This document shows positions 16,846 to 25,238 of a stretch of DNA of 64,000 nucleotides, piece after piece. The position numbers were made by a program, and so were the translations under genes. This DNA comes from Maribellus comscasis (GTDB lineage Bacteria; Bacteroidota; Bacteroidia; Bacteroidales; Prolixibacteraceae): contig NZ_CP046401.1 in assembly GCF_009762775.1 (NCBI RefSeq), forward strand, positions 1,364,001 to 1,428,000. Direction: 5' to 3'. The notes under the pieces are model-generated. The model ran no database searches. It was not told the DNA's origin and saw only the letters and a list, made by a program, of their open reading frames with translations. Numbering within the stretch: the stretch's first letter is position 1; every line of letters begins with the position of its first letter.

Positions 16846-18597
16846 TTAAAATTTAATGATCGTGCTGTTTAAACCAAGCATCCGGGTGTAATTTACTTCC
16901 CTTGCGATATTTTTTACCAATTGCAATCCCATTGATTTAAATTCAGAGTCATTTTCGATCGCTGAATAGTTTGCCGGATTAAAAGGGATACCATCATCTT
17001 TTAAACTGATCAAAACTTCAGACGCACCAATTGATACCCGCACATCAACCACCTTTTTTGTTTGGTCGCGGTATCCATGCTCGAAACTATTCACGGCCAG
17101 CTCTTCCACGGCTAATCCAACATGCATGGACGTGCGCTCATTTAATCCGTTTTCAGAACAAAACTGAACCACATCTTCCGATAAGCGGGCTGCATTTTTT
17201 ACATCATCAACAATACTGACATCCAACAAGGCGTTAGCAGAAGTCCTGGATTGGAAAAGCAACATTCCCTGCAGTTTTACATCAGAATTTTTTCGAATAC
17301 GTCGCGTAAGAATAAATACAATAAGCAATGTACAAACTTCACTAACCCCGAAAGCTATCCAGATACCGGAACCACCCCAAATTTTACTGAACACAAAAGC
17401 CAAAGGCACAACTAACATAAAACCTTGTACGCTAGCAATTACCAGCGAGAGTTTCTTTTGCTGAATGGTCTGAAAATAATACATCAGCACTACATTCAAA
17501 GCAGTTCCCAACAAGCTTATTGAAAATATCCGAATCGCCTGAATTCCGAGCGCCAATTCGTTTGCAGAACTGACTCCAAAAAGTTGTAACACTTGCGACG
17601 GAAAGATTTCAAACAGAGCAATTAAAAGCAGACTTGCCAAGCCCACAATCTTAAAAGTTCGAAAAATTGTGAATCGGATGCCTTGTTGGTCCAGCTCGCC
17701 ATACAAAACACCAATAATTGGAGAAATGGTTTGAGCTGCCCCGGAAATAAACATGGATACAAATGCCAGGCACGATAAACAAACAGAAAACACTGCCATC
17801 CCCGATTTTCCCAGTGTATTAATTACGATAATATTAATCAAAAATATTTTTAGAAATAAAAACAAAGTGGTCAATGCCGCCGGTAATCCGGTTGCAATAA
17901 TCTTAAGAATCTTTGCCCCTGAAATCATCTCCGGCTTTTTGATCCTGAAAGTTACCTTCTCCCTGAAAAAGTATGTTATAAGAACCAGACTCCCGGCTCC
18001 GTAACCGGTTACCGTTGCCAAAGCTGCGCCCTCAACGCCCATGTTAAAAACAAACAAATAGATAATATCAAAAATAAGATTCACCCCATTGGCAACAATT
18101 AATATTACAGAGGCTAGCCGCGGATTATTATCGGTTCGGATGAAACTAGAAATACCGGGAACAACAATCATTAGCGGGGATCCTAAAAAAAGAATCTTTA
18201 GATACGGAACAAGTTTTGCCTCCATCCCGGTGTCGCCTGCAATAAATTCAGCAATACGAGTATGAAAAATTAGCCCGACAACCAGAACAATTACAGAAAA
18301 AAGTAGCATCATTAAAATAGCCTGCTGAAAATAAGAAAGTGCATTGCTTTCACTCCGTTGACCGATTGCAATGGCTGCCAAAACAGAACCACCAACTCCC
18401 ATTAAAACATAAATAGAATTAAATCCGAGAACAATCGGCGTTGACAAATTCACAATAGCCAATGCTTCCGAGCCCAGCTTATTTCCAACAATAATACCAT
18501 CAACGATTATTCCCATCGAAAGGGCCATCGCCATTAAAATTGTAGGTAAAAAATAACGTTTAAAAATTCGATTGGTTAGTATATCAGAACGTTTCAA
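16846..18597 (-). CDS. MATE-family transporter fused to an RsbW-type ATPase domain
   Basis: 583 residues. The first about 440 form a MATE (NorM/DinF-like) exporter with twelve hydrophobic segments (VDGIIVGNKLGSEALAIVNL; IIVINTLGKSGMAVFSVCLS). After a short linker, residues about 458-583 are a GHKL ATPase of the anti-sigma/serine kinase type: N-box VGLAVEELAVNSFEHGY (Glu498/499, Asn503, His507), G1 loop KDDGIPFNP and G2 loop SMGLQLVKNIA. This domain normally binds or phosphorylates STAS proteins. The gene is divergent from a locus coding a PP2C phosphatase, a second RsbW and a STAS protein, so the transporter is probably gated or controlled by partner switching, or senses transport state for it. 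The fusion is visible; the coupling is inference. Confidence 0.88.
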   Translation of the reverse strand: MKRSDILTNRIFKRYFLPTILMAMALSMGIIVDGIIVGNKLGSEALAIVNLSTPIVLGFNSIYVLMGVGGSVLAAIAIGQRSESNALSYFQQAILMMLLFSVIVLVVGLIFHTRIAEFIAGDTGMEAKLVPYLKILFLGSPLMIVVPGISSFIRTDNNPRLASVILIVANGVNLIFDIIYLFVFNMGVEGAALATVTGYGAGSLVLITYFFREKVTFRIKKPEMISGAKILKIIATGLPAALTTLFLFLKIFLINIIVINTLGKSGMAVFSVCLSCLAFVSMFISGAAQTISPIIGVLYGELDQQGIRFTIFRTFKIVGLASLLLIALFEIFPSQVLQLFGVSSANELALGIQAIRIFSISLLGTALNVVLMYYFQTIQQKKLSLVIASVQGFMLVVPLAFVFSKIWGGSGIWIAFGVSEVCTLLIVFILTRRIRKNSDVKLQGMLLFQSRTSANALLDVSIVDDVKNAARLSEDVVQFCSENGLNERTSMHVGLAVEELAVNSFEHGYRDQTKKVVDVRVSIGASEVLISLKDDGIPFNPANYSAIENDSEFKSMGLQLVKNIAREVNYTRMLGLNSTIIKF

Positions 18598-18744
18598 TAA
18601 TATTGGTTTTTATAAATAATCAGATAGGAATTTTGCGTTTCGAAAGTTAGTACTTTCAGGAAAGCATAACATAATATTTTTCGAATAATTTCTAACAAAT
18701 GTGTAAATTCGCACGTTCCGGTAATTTTTGAATCAAAAAAACGA

Positions 18745-19728
18745 ATGGACTTGAAAACAAATCCCAACTTACTGTTAAAGATTATCCTTGTTGCCTTCAC
18801 TTGTTCTTACCACGTTTGCACAGCACAAACCGACAGTCTGACTTTTTCACCGCAATGGCATCCGCAGGCTCAGTTTGCCGGATTTTACATGGCTCAAAAA
18901 ATGGGGTATTATAAAGAGGCCGGGCTCGAAGTGAAAATTATCCATCCCGGAACCTCAGAAACAGTATTCAACAAATTAGAAAAAGGTGAAGCTGACATTG
19001 TATCGATGATGTTATTATCAGCCATGACGCAATATAAAACAGAACAGAAGCTTGTGAATGTTGCACAACTTTCTCAAAATTCGTCTTTGCTTATTGTCGC
19101 AAAAAAAGAAAAGGGAATAGTAAAGCCGGAAGACCTCAACAACAAAAAGATAGGAATATGGAAAAGTGGCTTTGATGAAGTTCCAAAAGCTTTTGCCAAA
19201 AGCAATAATCTGAATGTAAACTGGGTGCCGGTTCTTTCCGGGATTAACCTGTTCTTAAACAATGGGGTGGATGCGCAGGTAGTAACTTTATACAATGAAT
19301 ACAACCAGCTTTTTCTATCGGGAATTGACCGGGAAGAACTTTCTACCTTCTATTTAAACGATATGGGATTCAACATTCCAGAAGATGGATTGTACTGCCT
19401 CCAAGCTACTGTTAAACAAAAAAAAGAGGCAATCGAAAAATTTATTCAGGCAAGTTTTAAGGGATGGGAATATGCCCGAAACCACAAAGAAGAAACGCTT
19501 CAGGAAGTACTTCGTTTAATGAAGGAAGCACATCTGGCAACCAACAAAGCACACCAGTCGAACATGTTAGACCAGATTTTACTTTTGATGCAAGCAAAAA
19601 ACAATATTCCTTCCGGATTTCTTGAACCTGAAACTTTCGAACGAGCGAATCAGCTGCTACTTGATGACAATAAAATCACAAAGGCGATTCCCTACGAATC
19701 TTTTTTTGTACCTGATTTATCTCTGTAA
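18745..19728 (+). CDS. NMT1/THI5-like periplasmic substrate-binding protein
   Basis: 327 residues with an N-terminal signal region (about 1-28) and a type-2 periplasmic binding fold: FSPQWHPQAQFAGFYMAQKM, GYYKEAGLEVKIIHPGTS, DIVSMMLLSAMTQYK, KIGIWKSGFDEVPKAF. The Q-x-QFAG-FYMA-x-x-GYY-x-E-GL signature belongs to the SsuA/THI5/NMT1 family that binds pyrimidine precursors, sulfonates or nitrate. No ABC permease or ATPase is nearby; instead a Cache-HAMP-SpoIIE phosphatase gene follows after 47 bases. I infer that it is a sensing subunit for the phosphatase rather than an uptake component. The ligand is unknown. Confidence 0.88.
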   Translation: MDLKTNPNLLLKIILVAFTCSYHVCTAQTDSLTFSPQWHPQAQFAGFYMAQKMGYYKEAGLEVKIIHPGTSETVFNKLEKGEADIVSMMLLSAMTQYKTEQKLVNVAQLSQNSSLLIVAKKEKGIVKPEDLNNKKIGIWKSGFDEVPKAFAKSNNLNVNWVPVLSGINLFLNNGVDAQVVTLYNEYNQLFLSGIDREELSTFYLNDMGFNIPEDGLYCLQATVKQKKEAIEKFIQASFKGWEYARNHKEETLQEVLRLMKEAHLATNKAHQSNMLDQILLLMQAKNNIPSGFLEPETFERANQLLLDDNKITKAIPYESFFVPDLSL

Positions 19729-19775
19729 AACCAAAATATTATAATCAAACGAGCGACCAATCAACAATTTTTTTA

Positions 19776-21707
19776 ATGAAAAACTCAAAATTCCGTTCAA
19801 TATCAACCCGCTTAGTAAGCGACATCGTTCTTTTTTGCAGTATCCTTTTTATTCTGATCATCGGCGCATTTTACTGGTATTCCAGACAATCAATTCAAGA
19901 AAACAACGAAAAATTAGCGTCGAGTTTAGCTGAAACTACCGTTCTGAAGATTTCAAATGTTTTGTCACCAGTTGAACGAATCCTGAACAACTATACCTGG
20001 ATGCTTGAACAGGAATTGTTACCCGCTGATTCGGTATATACACTTACCCGAAAAGTAGTTGAAAACAATAGCAATGTTGTTGGATGCGCCATTGCTTTTG
20101 AACCCTACACTTATATTAAAAAGGGTTACTATTTTGCACCTTATTCGTATCGCACTGACAGCTCGGTTGTATCGATACAGTTGGGCAATGCCAATTATGA
20201 ATATTTTTTTATGGATTGGTACCAGATTCCACACACCCTGAATAGAAGTTATTGGTCGAATCCCTATTTCGACGAAGGTGGTGCAAATCAACTTTTAACT
20301 ACTTATTCCGTTCCGTTTTACGCATTGAAAGATTCTACCCCGCGGGGAATTATGACGGTTGATGTTTCACTCGAGTGGCTGGCTCAATTGGTTAATCAGG
20401 TAAAAATTCTGGACAGTGGCTACGCAGCAATAATTGGCCCGAATGGTACATTCATTTCACATCCGGATCAGGAATTTATAATGAACAAGACCATTTTCAG
20501 CTACGCGGAGGAAACGAACAATTCTGAATTACGTGCGATCGGGCAAAACATGATTAAAGGGAAAACTGCCTACCAATCCGTTTCCATTGAAAATACCAGC
20601 TACCAACTTTACTACACTGCTCTTCCCGGCATGGACTGGTCAATAATGATACTTTTCCCGGAAAAAGAAATGTTTGCATCCCTGCATTTTCTCTTTATTA
20701 TTCTGCTTTGTTCTATTGTTGTGGCTCTGTTTAGTTTGGCGATTGTCATTCAACGAATCGTAAAAGCCAAAACATCCAGCCTGTCGCAATTTGCCGAGGC
20801 GGCAAAAAAAACGGCACGCGGCGATTTCAAAGCCCAGCTTCCCGTTATAACTGCTAACGATGAAATTCTGCAATTAAAAGAAGCTTTTGCCTTTTTGCAA
20901 ACCGAAATTCAGGAATACATCCGCAACCTTCAGCAGGCCACTATTGAGCGTGAGAAAATGGAAAGTGAACTCCGCATTGCCCGGAACATTCAAATGGGCC
21001 TCATTCCAAAAATATTTCCTCCGTTTCCCAATCATCCGCAAATTGATTTGTATGCAGAATTGGAACCTGCCCGCGAAGTTGGCGGTGATTTATACGATTT
21101 CTTTTTGACAGATGACAATCACCTCTGTTTTGTAATTGGCGATGTTTCAGGGAAAGGGGTTCCTGCTTCGCTTTTTATGGCCGTTACCCGAACATTGCTT
21201 CGAACCGTTGCTAACCAAAATAAATCACCACAAACAATTATTAATGAACTCAACCAGGCACTGGCTTCCGATAATGAGGAAAACATGTTTGTAACGCTTT
21301 TCCTGGGAATTCTAAACCTTAAAACAGGGGAACTGGATTACGTGAATGCCGGCCACAACGCACCAATATTGTTAAGAGAAGGTCAGCCCCCCAGAGCGGT
21401 TCCTGTTGTAACCAATATTCCCTTAGGTGTACTTCCGCAATTCGACTTTGCCCAGGGCCAGATGCTGCTTGAATCAAACGATAATTTATTTTTATACACC
21501 GATGGGATTAACGAGGCCGAGAACATATCACAGGAACTTTACTCAACCGAACGGTTAATGCGATCTCTTGAAGAAAACCAATCGAAAGATCCACAGGAGT
21601 TAATTGGCGCCATAATAGCATCCGTCAATAAATTTGCTGACGGTAATGTTCAGTCGGACGATATGACTTTATTGGCATTAAAATATTCCGGGCAAGAAAT
21701 AATCTGA
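19776..21707 (+). CDS. Membrane Cache-HAMP-SpoIIE (PP2C) serine phosphatase
   Basis: RsbU-like phosphatase, 643 residues. TM1 is at about 15-36, followed by a periplasmic double-Cache sensor domain (about 40-290, with NNVVGCAIAFEP-type and MTVDVSLEWL motifs adapted as SNVVGCAIAFEPY and GIMTVDVSLEWLA). TM2 is at about 303-325, then HAMP, a coiled linker, and a C-terminal PP2C/SpoIIE domain. Metal-binding acids are visible: Asp438 in GGDLYDF, Asp456 in GDVSGKG and the Asp628-Asp629 pair in SDDMTLL. It should dephosphorylate a STAS-domain antagonist, most simply the one encoded at 22149. It lies between the binding-protein gene and the RsbW gene, all same strand. Confidence 0.93.
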   Translation: MKNSKFRSISTRLVSDIVLFCSILFILIIGAFYWYSRQSIQENNEKLASSLAETTVLKISNVLSPVERILNNYTWMLEQELLPADSVYTLTRKVVENNSNVVGCAIAFEPYTYIKKGYYFAPYSYRTDSSVVSIQLGNANYEYFFMDWYQIPHTLNRSYWSNPYFDEGGANQLLTTYSVPFYALKDSTPRGIMTVDVSLEWLAQLVNQVKILDSGYAAIIGPNGTFISHPDQEFIMNKTIFSYAEETNNSELRAIGQNMIKGKTAYQSVSIENTSYQLYYTALPGMDWSIMILFPEKEMFASLHFLFIILLCSIVVALFSLAIVIQRIVKAKTSSLSQFAEAAKKTARGDFKAQLPVITANDEILQLKEAFAFLQTEIQEYIRNLQQATIEREKMESELRIARNIQMGLIPKIFPPFPNHPQIDLYAELEPAREVGGDLYDFFLTDDNHLCFVIGDVSGKGVPASLFMAVTRTLLRTVANQNKSPQTIINELNQALASDNEENMFVTLFLGILNLKTGELDYVNAGHNAPILLREGQPPRAVPVVTNIPLGVLPQFDFAQGQMLLESNDNLFLYTDGINEAENISQELYSTERLMRSLEENQSKDPQELIGAIIASVNKFADGNVQSDDMTLLALKYSGQEII

Positions 21708-21735
21708 CAAATTACTTATTTTCGCAGAGCTGAAT

Positions 21736-22146
21736 ATGCAAAAATCAAGCATTAAAATATCAAACCAAATCGATGAACTCAACCGTGTAACGGCATTTGT
21801 TGAAGATTTGGCTGAGCAATGGAAATTGCCTCCATCTTTAACGATGCATTTGAATTTAGCACTTGAGGAGATTTTAAGCAACATTATTTTTTACGCCTAC
21901 AACGACAGTTTGGAACACATAATCGACATTGACTTTAACCTGACGGGAAACAAGTTATCCATTCAAATTATTGACGAGGGAAAAGCTTTTAACCCACTTG
22001 AAACAAAAAGACCGGACACACAAGCGCCTTTAGACGAAAGAGAACCGGGAGGACTTGGAATTTTCCTTGTTAAACAACTCATGGACAACTTATATTATAA
22101 AAGAGACAACACGCAAAACATATTAACCTTAGAAAAAAACATCTAA
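21736..22146 (+). CDS. RsbW-like anti-sigma / serine kinase ATPase
   Basis: 136-residue GHKL ATPase without other domains. The N-box is LALEEILSNIIFYAY (Glu44/45, Asn49), the G1 loop IIDEGKAFNP (Asp80) and the G2 loop REPGGLGIFLVKQLMD. This is the RsbW/SpoIIAB/BtrW family, which phosphorylates a STAS antagonist on serine and sequesters a target protein. The target cannot be read; Bacteroidetes have no SigB, so an ECF sigma factor or a non-transcriptional partner is expected. It starts 28 bases after the phosphatase and ends 2 bases before the STAS gene. Confidence 0.92.
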   Translation: MQKSSIKISNQIDELNRVTAFVEDLAEQWKLPPSLTMHLNLALEEILSNIIFYAYNDSLEHIIDIDFNLTGNKLSIQIIDEGKAFNPLETKRPDTQAPLDEREPGGLGIFLVKQLMDNLYYKRDNTQNILTLEKNI

Positions 22147-22148
22147 TC

Positions 22149-22475
22149 ATGGGGATTAAAAAAAACCAAAAAGAAGACGCCTTAATTCTTTATATTGAAG
22201 GGAGAATTGATACAACAAATTATAAAGATATTGAAACGGCCATTGAAGAAGCTATTGAACCCGGCAACTCAAAATTAATTCTGGATTGCGAAAAACTAAA
22301 TTACATTAGTAGTTCCGGTTTGCGTATTTTTCTAACACTTCAGAAAAAAATGATGGAAAAACAAGCGGAATTAGTTTTATGCAAAATGCAGCCGATGATT
22401 AAAGAAATCTTCGATATTTCCGGATTTTCAAACATATTTAAAATCAAAACTACAGAAGAGGAAGCATTGGCTTAA
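22149..22475 (+). CDS. STAS-domain anti-sigma-factor antagonist (RsbV-like)
   Basis: 108-residue single STAS domain with the phosphorylation loop CEKLNYISSSGLRIFL; by comparison with RsbV/SpoIIAA, Ser55 is the likely phospho-site. It should be phosphorylated by the preceding RsbW-like kinase and reset by the SpoIIE phosphatase, making a complete partner-switching triad within 2.7 kb. Its stop codon overlaps the stop of the convergent ATPase-GNAT gene (TTAA at 22472-22475), so there is no room for a terminator between them and read-through antisense RNA is likely. Confidence 0.92.
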   Translation: MGIKKNQKEDALILYIEGRIDTTNYKDIETAIEEAIEPGNSKLILDCEKLNYISSSGLRIFLTLQKKMMEKQAELVLCKMQPMIKEIFDISGFSNIFKIKTTEEEALA

Positions 22476-23956
22476 TCTAAATGTAATTGATCAAATACAT
22501 AGTCAAGTAATTCGCGTGATTCATCGCTGTAAACCCGGATACTTTCCTTGTCAAGTTTTACATTGACTTTTTGCAGCATTACGCGATCCTCGCCGTTGTG
22601 AATGTGAGGCATAATTCCACAAAATGAAAAACCAGCCTTTTCGCATTCTTCAACAACCACGGGAGAATACGGATGTTGCATACTCATAAATACGTAACAG
22701 GCATCCATTTTTTGCATGATGCATTTGTGCATATTCTGGATTATTTCAGAAGCAGTTTCTTTGCCAATCTGACCAACAATAATAAATGCAACATTTAATG
22801 ATTCAGACAAGGGAACTAAAAACACTTCTGACTTCTCACCCGGAGCTGCTATTGCAGGTTCACCAAAAACACGCGGCATCTCCATCCAATTATAAATTGA
22901 TTGAATCATATCCTTATGTTTTTCAGTTGAATAAACCGTCTCATCTTGGTACTTAAAAGCATTGTAATGATTAACTGTCGTACCTTTTGTCTGCGCGTTG
23001 GTACCAGTCATATTCGCCTGCATCCCTGAAGCAGCAATTCCCATCATTAGTGTACAGGGACGCGCACCGATCTCCTGCAATTCTTTTTGAGAAACAGTGT
23101 GCGTTGTAACAGCGCAATCGAAGATTCCATCGGCTCCCTGGGACTCTGCGTACTGCTTTGCTGCGCTGCCAAGCTCAACCATAACTCCAGGGCATCTGTA
23201 AGTTGGATCGATAAAAGCCAGTCCCATTTCCGGTACATTTTTATCGTGGTACTTCAATGCGAGATGGGCAATCAATGCTTCATCATCTTTATTTATTACA
23301 ACAAACGAAACAAGTTCCTCTGCATTCAATTGATGTGCCAGGCTATCAGCATCGTAAAGCAACTCTTCCTGCGTATAACCATAACACTTCCAGGCTAAGC
23401 GAACAATATCTGAAATGTTATCTTTGTTTGCACGACGAATTTCATAATCCTTTACCCTGATACGAGTCTGCATTCTGCGCCGGCCATCGTATAATGCCAG
23501 TAAACTATCCGGGATCTGGTCTGTCGAAATTTTCTTTGTTAGTCTGGTCTCTTTTCCCTTACGACCATGCACAATTAGTTCAACCTTATCCATTAACGAA
23601 TTCAACATATGCATTCCCAGCCCGGCATTATACGGACGATCTAATGAATAGTTATTACTTTTTCCCTGTTGAAAAGGAATTCCTTTCTCAAAAACAGATA
23701 CGACCAAATACGCATCCTTAACTTTATAGTGTATATCAATAAAATCAGTTGACTGTACAATGGTTGAATAGTGGTCGATTACATTTTTAACCGCTTCTTC
23801 TACGGCCATCTGCAATTTGTTCGATTCTGTTGCATTAAAATGCAGAACATTGGCAATACCTGCTGCATTTGCGACAGCTTGCGGAATAAAATCATATAAA
23901 ACGGGAAGTCGGAATTGTCCGAGAAACAGGGTTTGATCTGCTGAAATATTGGCCAT
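22472..23956 (-). CDS. GHKL ATPase fused to a GNAT-type acetyltransferase region
   Basis: 494 residues. Residues about 1-150 form an RsbW-like ATPase with N-box LQMAVEEAVKNVIDHYS, a G1-like FEKGIPFQQGKSNN and a G2-like AGLGMHMLNSLMDKV. The canonical Asp before the G1 glycine is replaced (VFEKG), so ATP binding may be altered. Residues about 175-300 look like a GNAT fold (YEIRRANKDNISDIVRLAWK; PEMGLAFIDPTYRCPGVMVEL), followed by a second mixed alpha/beta region. This fused architecture recurs near SpoIIE phosphatases in Bacteroidetes as far as I recall. It probably serves as a second output or effector of the same switch. The acetyl acceptor is unknown. Confidence 0.8.
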   Translation of the reverse strand: MANISADQTLFLGQFRLPVLYDFIPQAVANAAGIANVLHFNATESNKLQMAVEEAVKNVIDHYSTIVQSTDFIDIHYKVKDAYLVVSVFEKGIPFQQGKSNNYSLDRPYNAGLGMHMLNSLMDKVELIVHGRKGKETRLTKKISTDQIPDSLLALYDGRRRMQTRIRVKDYEIRRANKDNISDIVRLAWKCYGYTQEELLYDADSLAHQLNAEELVSFVVINKDDEALIAHLALKYHDKNVPEMGLAFIDPTYRCPGVMVELGSAAKQYAESQGADGIFDCAVTTHTVSQKELQEIGARPCTLMMGIAASGMQANMTGTNAQTKGTTVNHYNAFKYQDETVYSTEKHKDMIQSIYNWMEMPRVFGEPAIAAPGEKSEVFLVPLSESLNVAFIIVGQIGKETASEIIQNMHKCIMQKMDACYVFMSMQHPYSPVVVEECEKAGFSFCGIMPHIHNGEDRVMLQKVNVKLDKESIRVYSDESRELLDYVFDQLHLD

Positions 23957-24106
23957 AGATTAATACTTTTGAGTTGCCCAATTTAACAATAATTAGTAAG
24001 AATACACTCTAAATATCTTGCGGTACTGTTCCAATTAAGATTCTATTTAAATTAAGTCTTGAATACAAAAACAATGATAAAAAAACGCAGCAGATTCGTG
24101 CAAATA

Positions 24107-24227
24107 TCAAATCAGATAAATTCAATTCCGAAGCACTTTTGTATAAGCTTCCTTCTATTCAGCTTAATCCTGAAACTGCGTTTCAGGAAGCAAGGACAAA
24201 ATGAGTCAAAAAAAATGAAAGAACGGA
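24107..24227. repeat. Diverged dispersed repeat, copy 1
   Basis: Aligns with 26280-26404 over about 120 bases (shared CAGATA-ATTC, TTTTGTATAA-CTTC, GGACAAAA). It is not open in any shared frame and so is probably decayed DNA. The rest of the 1.28-kb gap 23957-25238 holds the hutU fragment, a second duplicated segment, a short lipoprotein start and a small hairpin GGAC-GAA-GTAAA..TTTAC-GTCC near 24430-24472. Confidence 0.45.
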
Positions 24228-24582
24228 TAAAATTATAAAAACCTGAAAATCAGCATTGCATCCACTCGTTAATCAAAACTCGCCGCGAACGGAATTTTGA
24301 GTTTTTGTTTCTCAAAAAAACTTTATTTAAAGCTGCACCAATGGTTTGATGTTAATAAAGAAACGCTTTTGCTGCGAATGAAATCGAAATGGAAACGATA
24401 GCCATACCCGACCTTTTGTTAGGTAAAAAAAGGACGAAGTAAATATATTTTTTTACGTCCGTGAAAGAGGTCCTGATCAGATTAAGCTAAAGCTTAACTA
24501 TACACAAAATGTGCTTTGTTTACACGTTTAGGCCTGTTGATATTCAAGGAATCAGCAAATTGAGCTATTTTTAGACAAGATA

Positions 24583-24690
24583 AATCCTCCGGCAAAATTC
24601 GCCATTCAGCGGGCTCTGAGACAAAACCCCGGATTAAAAGTAACAGTGTCCACCAAAACGGATAGAATGTTGCCGGATAGCCCGTTTTAA
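24583..24690 (+). pseudogene. 3'-terminal fragment of a second urocanate hydratase gene
   Basis: The 35 codons and stop read NPPAKFAIQRALRQNPGLKV and onward to DSPF-stop. They align residue by residue with the end of hutU at 8660-8767 (NPPAKFAIQQAMKQNPDLKV ... DSLL-stop). DNA similarity stops abruptly before the NPPAK codon run. No further hutU sequence is recognisable upstream. It is a remnant of a lost paralogue or a partial duplication about 16 kb from the intact gene. Confidence 0.75.
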
Positions 24691-24897
24691 GAACAGATTA
24701 GAAGACAACAAATAACATCCTAAAAAAACACCCGAGGGGTGGCGGCCACATCCAAAGGTCAGTAACGCTGTTCGCCGGAACTATCGATTTATATCCGCAA
24801 AAAGTCAACGACACGTTGTTCTGAAATTAACAGCTCCCGATACTGTTTTTATCAAAATTTTTTTTATTTTTAAAAAGTTAAAACCAAAATACTTTAG

Positions 24898-25050
24898 CCA
24901 TTGAACACAGGTCTTGCAAATAATAAATTTTCCAACATTCCTGTTTTTACATTAAAAAAAACAAAATAATAGCATTATACTTGGATACACTATAGTAAGA
25001 TATATATGCGTAATACATAATATGCGTGCGTTAACTACAATTTTAAAAAG
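24898..25050. repeat. Duplicated intergenic segment, copy B
   Basis: Second copy of the block at 14382-14530, same orientation. It ends seven bases before the ATG of a truncated lipoprotein gene, which suggests it once served as that gene's upstream region. Confidence 0.6.
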
Positions 25051-25056
25051 ACTTAA

Positions 25057-25161
25057 ATGAAAAAAATAGTAGTTCCCATATTAATCTTTTTTATAACACT
25101 TAATTTCTGTAAAAAAGAAAAAACGCCTTATAAAGAATCTTTCTGCGAAGTTAACGTTTGA
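25057..25161 (+). pseudogene. Truncated lipoprotein gene start
   Basis: A 34-codon frame begins MKKIVVPILIFFITLNFC: a complete lipoprotein signal with Cys18, followed by KKEKTPYKESFCEVNV and a stop. It is too short to be a useful lipoprotein unless it is a micro-protein, so a decayed gene is more likely. The 3' part is not seen downstream. Confidence 0.45.
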
Positions 25162-25238
25162 GTAAAAAATCGAGAATCAGACACTAAAAATTAATTTACA
25201 TAATCCATATTAATTATAGTTTAAATATTATTAATACA

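Noticed and set aside
24430..24472. Riboswitch or regulatory RNA around the hairpin in the 24-kb gap
   Set aside because: Only one short stem with mismatches, and no gene with an intact frame follows within a suitable distance.
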